Below are positions 7,503 to 9,173 of a DNA stretch of 9,173 nucleotides, in pieces (positions within the stretch are counted from its first letter, which is position 1; each line of letters begins with the position of its first letter). The notes under the pieces were generated by a model that did not search any database, had not been told where the DNA came from, and worked only from the letters and a program-made list of their open reading frames with translations. The stretch spans positions 1 to 9,173 of the forward strand of contig CAZMFZ010000129.1 in NCBI GenBank assembly GCA_964565665.1, in the 5' to 3' direction. The DNA is from CAZMFZ01 sp964565665 (GTDB lineage: Bacteria > Bacteroidota > Bacteroidia > Cytophagales > UBA9547). A program made the position numbers and the translations under genes.

Positions 7503-8267
7503 TTAATCAGAGGCAGCCACAGAAATCACATGATTGTAGGCAGCGGGATAATTTGGGTCTGACTCATTGTCATTGCCTGCAGCGGCCACCAGCACTATTC
7601 CTTTGCTATGGGCCTCATCGAAAAGCAATTGAGAAATGGCAAAGTAGCCACCTCCTCCCCACGACATACTTATCACATCTGCACCGGCAGCTATGGCGTA
7701 TTCTACGCCTTCGTAAGCGTATTGAATAGAATTGTCGGTAGTGCTGCTCAATTTCGATTTTACGGCTATAATTTTCACCGAATAGCCCACAGAACCACAA
7801 TCGCTATTTTGATGGGCTGATGTTCCAGTGGAAATATCCCAAGCTTGGGGGGCATTGATTTTGAGCAGGTTCCATTGGTTGGGATGCAGATCGTTGGGTG
7901 TTAAAAAAGTATGGTACACAGGTACTCTTTCAACAATATCGATTTCGGGCAATTTCTTTAAGGCATTGATCAATTGCTCTCTTTTGGCAGAGTCTTCAAT
8001 AGTGATGGTATAAACCTTGGCCAGATTTGCAGACTTAAGTTTGAACGCCCTTAATACCGACTTTACTTTGTTAGCCTTAAAAGCCAGTTGCAAAGGCGAC
8101 AACTTTTTGCTCGAAAACGATTGTGGGGCAGCATAATCAATGTTTTCAAGGCTTGTGGTTTGCTTAAATTTTACAAAAAGTTTGGTGGGATGGTAGTCTT
8201 GACTTTGCGATAATAAAGAGAAAGCACCGAAAAGGAAAACAAGTGCTGATAAGTAGATAAATCTCAT
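7503..8267 (-). pseudogene. S8 protease relic, N-terminal segment (signal peptide, prodomain, start of catalytic domain)
   Basis: This segment has 254 residues from ATG at 8265-8267. Residues 1-22 are a signal peptide (YLSALVFLFGAFSLLS). Residues ~27-125 look like a protease propeptide (KLFVKFKQTTSLENI, then VYTITIEDSAKREQLINALK). NQWNLLKINAPQAWDISTG at ~130-148 is the typical entry to the mature S8 domain. The blocks that should follow, D-[ST]-G/DDA with the catalytic Asp and HGTHVAG with the catalytic His, are absent: only about a dozen residues separate STGTS from GSVGYSVKIIAVK. The later core is good: GADVISMSWGGGG and VLVAAAGND with the oxyanion Asn232. The segment ends at TAA 7503-7505, right after VISVAASD, where relatives continue with a Ser/Asn-rich turn. 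This piece cannot be catalytic alone. Confidence 0.8.
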
Positions 8268-8402
8268 ATTTTAAAATAGTATTTACAAAAACAGAAATTT
8301 ACTTCATTATTATCACACTTATAAACGAATAAAATTGCAACTATCTAATTCAGAAATCAAACTCTCTACTAATTTTATTTAGAAAATAATTAGGGAAATT
8401 AA

Positions 8403-8423
8403 AATTGGATCTTCCCACCAATT
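8403..8423 (-). terminator. Possible weak terminator hairpin downstream of the sua5 gene
   Basis: AATTGG (8403-8408) and CCAATT (8418-8423) pair perfectly around a 9-base loop. Read on the minus strand the hairpin is followed by TTAATTT, a loose T-rich tail. It lies ~90 bp past the sua5 stop and ahead of the protease relic. The stem is short and A+T-rich, so termination is only possible, not shown. Confidence 0.25.
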
Positions 8424-8444
8424 CCATTATTTGATACACACTAA

Positions 8445-8498
8445 AATAGTTTGGTATTGTATAGATTAAGCCTTTTTTAGCATCAATTCCAAACTATT
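8445..8498. repeat. 10-bp perfect inverted repeat with 34-base spacer
   Basis: AATAGTTTGG (8445-8454) and CCAAACTATT (8489-8498) are exact reverse complements. On the minus strand the right arm is met first, ~16 bp after the sua5 stop, and the paired left arm is followed by TTAG, so a long-loop terminator or RNA structure is conceivable. A competing 6-bp pair TAGCAT/ATGCTA (8478-8483 and 8501-8506) overlaps one arm. Function unknown. Confidence 0.35.
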
Positions 8499-8514
8499 CA
8501 ATGCTATCACGGAG

Positions 8515-9173
8515 TTAGCTTGCAGCTCTTTGCAGTCTATCGTTGATGGCTCTGCCTAGGTTTTCGCTGGGTACAAATTCGGCAATTATCAAATCAATAT
8601 CGCTAGTATCAAGTAAGCGAAGGTATTTAAATAGGTTTTGAGCCGCCTCTTGCATATTGCCCGATGGGGAAAGGACAAAATTAATGGCTGATTTAGTGAA
8701 AACATCTTTGAAACTCAGAATCCCAACTCTCTTGCTTTTATTTTGGTCATAGAGCATTTGAATATCTCCTAATAAAAATGGTTTATTGGGTGCATAATGG
8801 CTTTTAAGCATACCAGGAGCTGTGGGCGATGAACGGCTAGTTCTTATTTCAACCTTACCATTAATTTTTTCAATTGCCTCTAATGTTAGGCCTCCTAACC
8901 TATAAATTATAGGTTTACCCATTTCAAAACCTATAATAGTAGATTCTACCCCAATGCTACTCTCTCCTCCATCTAATATCAATTTTATTTTATTACCTAG
9001 TTGATTTTCAACGTGTTGGGCAGAGGTTGGGATTATGTAGCCAAATGGATTAGCACTCGGATCAGCCAATGGAAAGTCAAGCTCTGAAAGCAATGCTAAA
9101 GTAAGTGTGTGGTTGGGAATGCGAACCGCAACTTGAGCTAGACCCGAGGTAACCAAATCAGAAATGATTGCTT
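8515..9173 (-). CDS. Sua5/YrdC/TsaC-type threonylcarbamoyl-AMP synthase (N-terminus outside window)
   Basis: The frame is open from the right edge to TAG at 8515-8517, giving about 218 residues of a protein that in the Sua5 subfamily is usually ~310-350 long; the missing ~100 residues, including the start and the first part of the YrdC domain, lie beyond 9173. Visible YrdC blocks are VTSGLAQVAVRIPNH, PLADPSANPFGYIIPTSA, ILDGGESSIGVESTII and IYRLGGLTLEAIEKI. The linker SSPTAPGMLKSHYAPNKP and the ~90 residues after it are the C-terminal Sua5 domain, which separates Sua5 from the shorter TsaC. The enzyme makes threonylcarbamoyl-AMP from Thr, bicarbonate and ATP for the t6A37 modification of ANN-decoding tRNAs, a near-universal cytoplasmic function. 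The apparent TTG start at 9154-9156 is internal, since the frame continues upstream with matching sequence (AIISDLVTSG). No lesion is seen. Confidence 0.9.
   Translation of the reverse strand, partial: AIISDLVTSGLAQVAVRIPNHTLTLALLSELDFPLADPSANPFGYIIPTSAQHVENQLGNKIKLILDGGESSIGVESTIIGFEMGKPIIYRLGGLTLEAIEKINGKVEIRTSRSSPTAPGMLKSHYAPNKPFLLGDIQMLYDQNKSKRVGILSFKDVFTKSAINFVLSPSGNMQEAAQNLFKYLRLLDTSDIDLIIAEFVPSENLGRAINDRLQRAAS

Larger units (their letters stand above)
5889..8267 (-). pseudogene. Broken S8 subtilisin-like protease with PKD-like and T9SS type-B sorting domains
   Basis: Read from 8267 leftward, three collinear segments together make one secreted protease: signal peptide, prodomain, S8 catalytic domain, PKD-like module, Ig-like region and a C-terminal T9SS type-B (CHU_C-type) sorting domain. 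An intact gene would export the enzyme through the outer membrane by the gliding-associated type IX pathway. Four lesions are visible. The catalytic Asp and His region is missing between WDISTGTS and GSVGYSVKI (around 7788-7829). A TAA at 7503-7505 interrupts the same frame inside the S8 domain. The frame is lost near 6612-6632. It returns near 6505-6520, and between those points a third frame encodes MPFYDIVNDQTDSGYRWVV and GGYVAE, which fits the missing protein. With this many independent defects the gene is very unlikely to be a sequencing artefact alone. Flanks: convergent with nagB, downstream of the sua5 gene. Confidence 0.88.

Noticed and set aside
7478..7729. Plus-strand open frame opposite the protease relic.
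   Set aside because: Basic, His/Arg/Ser-rich low-quality translation that is the antisense of well-recognised S8 sequence.
401..8267. Reassigned stop codons or programmed recoding as an explanation for the interrupted genes.
   Set aside because: TAA, TAG and TGA all occur inside the relics along with frameshifts and deletions, while the GH20, nagB and sua5 genes use stops normally.
8268..8340. A promoter for the protease relic just upstream of 8267 (minus strand).
   Set aside because: The best match, TAAATTTC, lacks a convincing -33 partner at the right spacing, so it cannot be told from background.
1..9173. CRISPR arrays, tRNA or rRNA genes, insertion sequences, phage or defence genes.
   Set aside because: No regularly spaced repeats, no cloverleaf or rRNA-like sequence, and no transposase, integrase or defence motifs were seen on either strand.

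Overview
The window looks like chromosomal DNA from an A+T-rich member of the Bacteroidota, in the Cytophaga/Chitinophaga/Sphingobacteria sphere. Three things point there: a type IX secretion system (T9SS) type-B C-terminal sorting domain on a secreted protein, a NagB deaminase fused to a PIG-L/LmbE-type deacetylase, and a GH20 hexosaminidase carrying a PA14 domain.

Layout. Positions 1-1304 (+) are decayed coding DNA. They hold the N-terminal half of an acetyl-esterase-like alpha/beta hydrolase cut off before its nucleophile, an N-terminal scrap of a GH127/DUF1680-like glycosidase in another frame and interrupted by stops, and the C-terminal part of an unrecognised secreted-type protein. Positions 1305-1549 are intergenic, with a 21-bp inverted repeat and a Bacteroidota-type promoter candidate. 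Positions 1550-5756 (+) are a compact intact two-gene operon with 13 bp between the genes: a secreted beta-N-acetylhexosaminidase, then the NagB/PIG-L fusion. Positions 5757-5888 separate convergent genes. Positions 5889-8267 (-) are one secreted subtilisin-like protease gene with PKD-like and T9SS type-B domains, broken by an internal deletion, an in-frame TAA and two frameshifts. Positions 8268-8514 are intergenic with hairpin-capable repeats. Positions 8515-9173 (-) are the C-terminal two thirds of a Sua5/YrdC/TsaC threonylcarbamoyl-AMP synthase whose start lies beyond the right edge.

Working together. The operon forms a short amino-sugar route. The exported GH20 enzyme frees GlcNAc from chitooligosaccharides or glycans, and the cytoplasmic fusion protein converts GlcN-6-P to Fru-6-P plus ammonia. 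Its PIG-L half is a plausible, unproven, deacetylase for an N-acetylated precursor. No transporter, kinase or separate nagA is in the window. The intact operon sits between two blocks of gene relics, which suggests recent loss of polysaccharide-degradation and extracellular-protease functions around a retained GlcNAc pathway. I did not find a convincing new biological system. The most interesting items are the decay pattern, the fusion enzyme with its altered NagB motif, and the unexplained inverted repeat before the operon promoter.
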